Positions 62,950 to 64,000 of a stretch of 64,000 nt of DNA are shown in pieces (position 1 is the first letter of the stretch; the number at the start of each line of letters is the position of its first letter). Both the position numbers and the translations under genes were made by a program. Below the pieces are notes generated by a model. The model worked only from the letters and a program-made list of their open reading frames with translations. It was not told the DNA's origin and ran no database searches. Source of the DNA: Pelagihabitans sp963760375 (GTDB lineage Bacteria; Bacteroidota; Bacteroidia; Flavobacteriales; Flavobacteriaceae); NCBI GenBank assembly GCA_963760375.1, contig CAVXCS010000002.1:152064-216063 (forward strand), in the 5' to 3' direction.

Positions 62950-64000
<1,051 letters not shown>

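Overview
The window is a chromosome segment of a member of the Bacteroidota, almost certainly a marine-type Flavobacteriaceae. The evidence is the set of lineage-restricted families (DUF6452, DUF6048, CCC-motif membrane proteins, OstA-like protein, DUF349, tandem DUF368), promoters of the TTG-N17-TAnnTTTG type, little use of Shine-Dalgarno sequences, a flavobacterial-type 6S RNA beside zapA, and a TonB-dependent receptor with an N-terminal carboxypeptidase-like domain. I saw no phage, insertion sequence, integron or CRISPR array. Most of the window is conserved core genome with a few catabolic islands.

Layout. 1-3.5 kb (minus): molybdenum cofactor operon moaD-moaE-moaC-mobA-moeB/rhodanese ending in a TauE/SafE exporter that runs off the left edge. 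3.6-10.6 kb: a lipoprotein, a TrmH-type methyltransferase, an M48 protease, the bifunctional RelA/SpoT enzyme, a Fur-family regulator and purA. 10.9-14.6 kb: an exported sugar cluster (GH109-type NAD-dependent glycosidase, Gfo/Idh/MocA oxidoreductase, TIM-barrel isomerase) flanked by a short repeated motif. 14.7-24.4 kb: OstA-like protein, class III aminotransferase, TPR protein, two DUF368 lipid-carrier translocases, aroE and a DUF349 protein. 24.4-30.7 kb: M81 lipoprotein, CPBP protease, another exported Gfo/Idh/MocA enzyme and an SLC12-like cotransporter. 30.8-33.2 kb (minus): coiled-coil protein, zapA, 6S RNA, rny. 33.5-49.2 kb: M23 peptidase, TonB receptor, cysteine desulfurase, Smr protein, small membrane proteins, ornithine aminotransferase, RlmD with DUF6452/DUF6048, an RlmL-like methyltransferase, a ZIP transporter and DUF4268. 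49.2-57.1 kb: a TRAP transporter operon with two Gfo/Idh/MocA enzymes and a DUF6807 protein, divergent from a ThuA-like gene. 57.1-59.1 kb: hemolysin III and an amidohydrolase. 59.2-64 kb (minus): an rRNA operon, 16S (cut by the window end)-tRNA-Ile-tRNA-Ala-tRNA-Ala remnant-23S-5S-terminator.

The strongest candidates for undescribed biology are the two exported sugar-oxidation loci. They combine Gfo/Idh/MocA enzymes with GH109, TIM-barrel, ThuA and DUF6807 partners, which suggests glycoside processing through keto-sugar intermediates in the periplasm, one locus with a TRAP importer. Five Gfo/Idh/MocA-fold proteins lie within 45 kb. Other points of note are several promoters only 4-8 nt from the start codon (possible leaderless mRNAs), three convergent gene pairs whose stop codons interlock by 4 nt, a decayed second tRNA-Ala in the rRNA spacer, and an internally duplicated lipoprotein. 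All functional statements are from reading the sequence; no database search was run.
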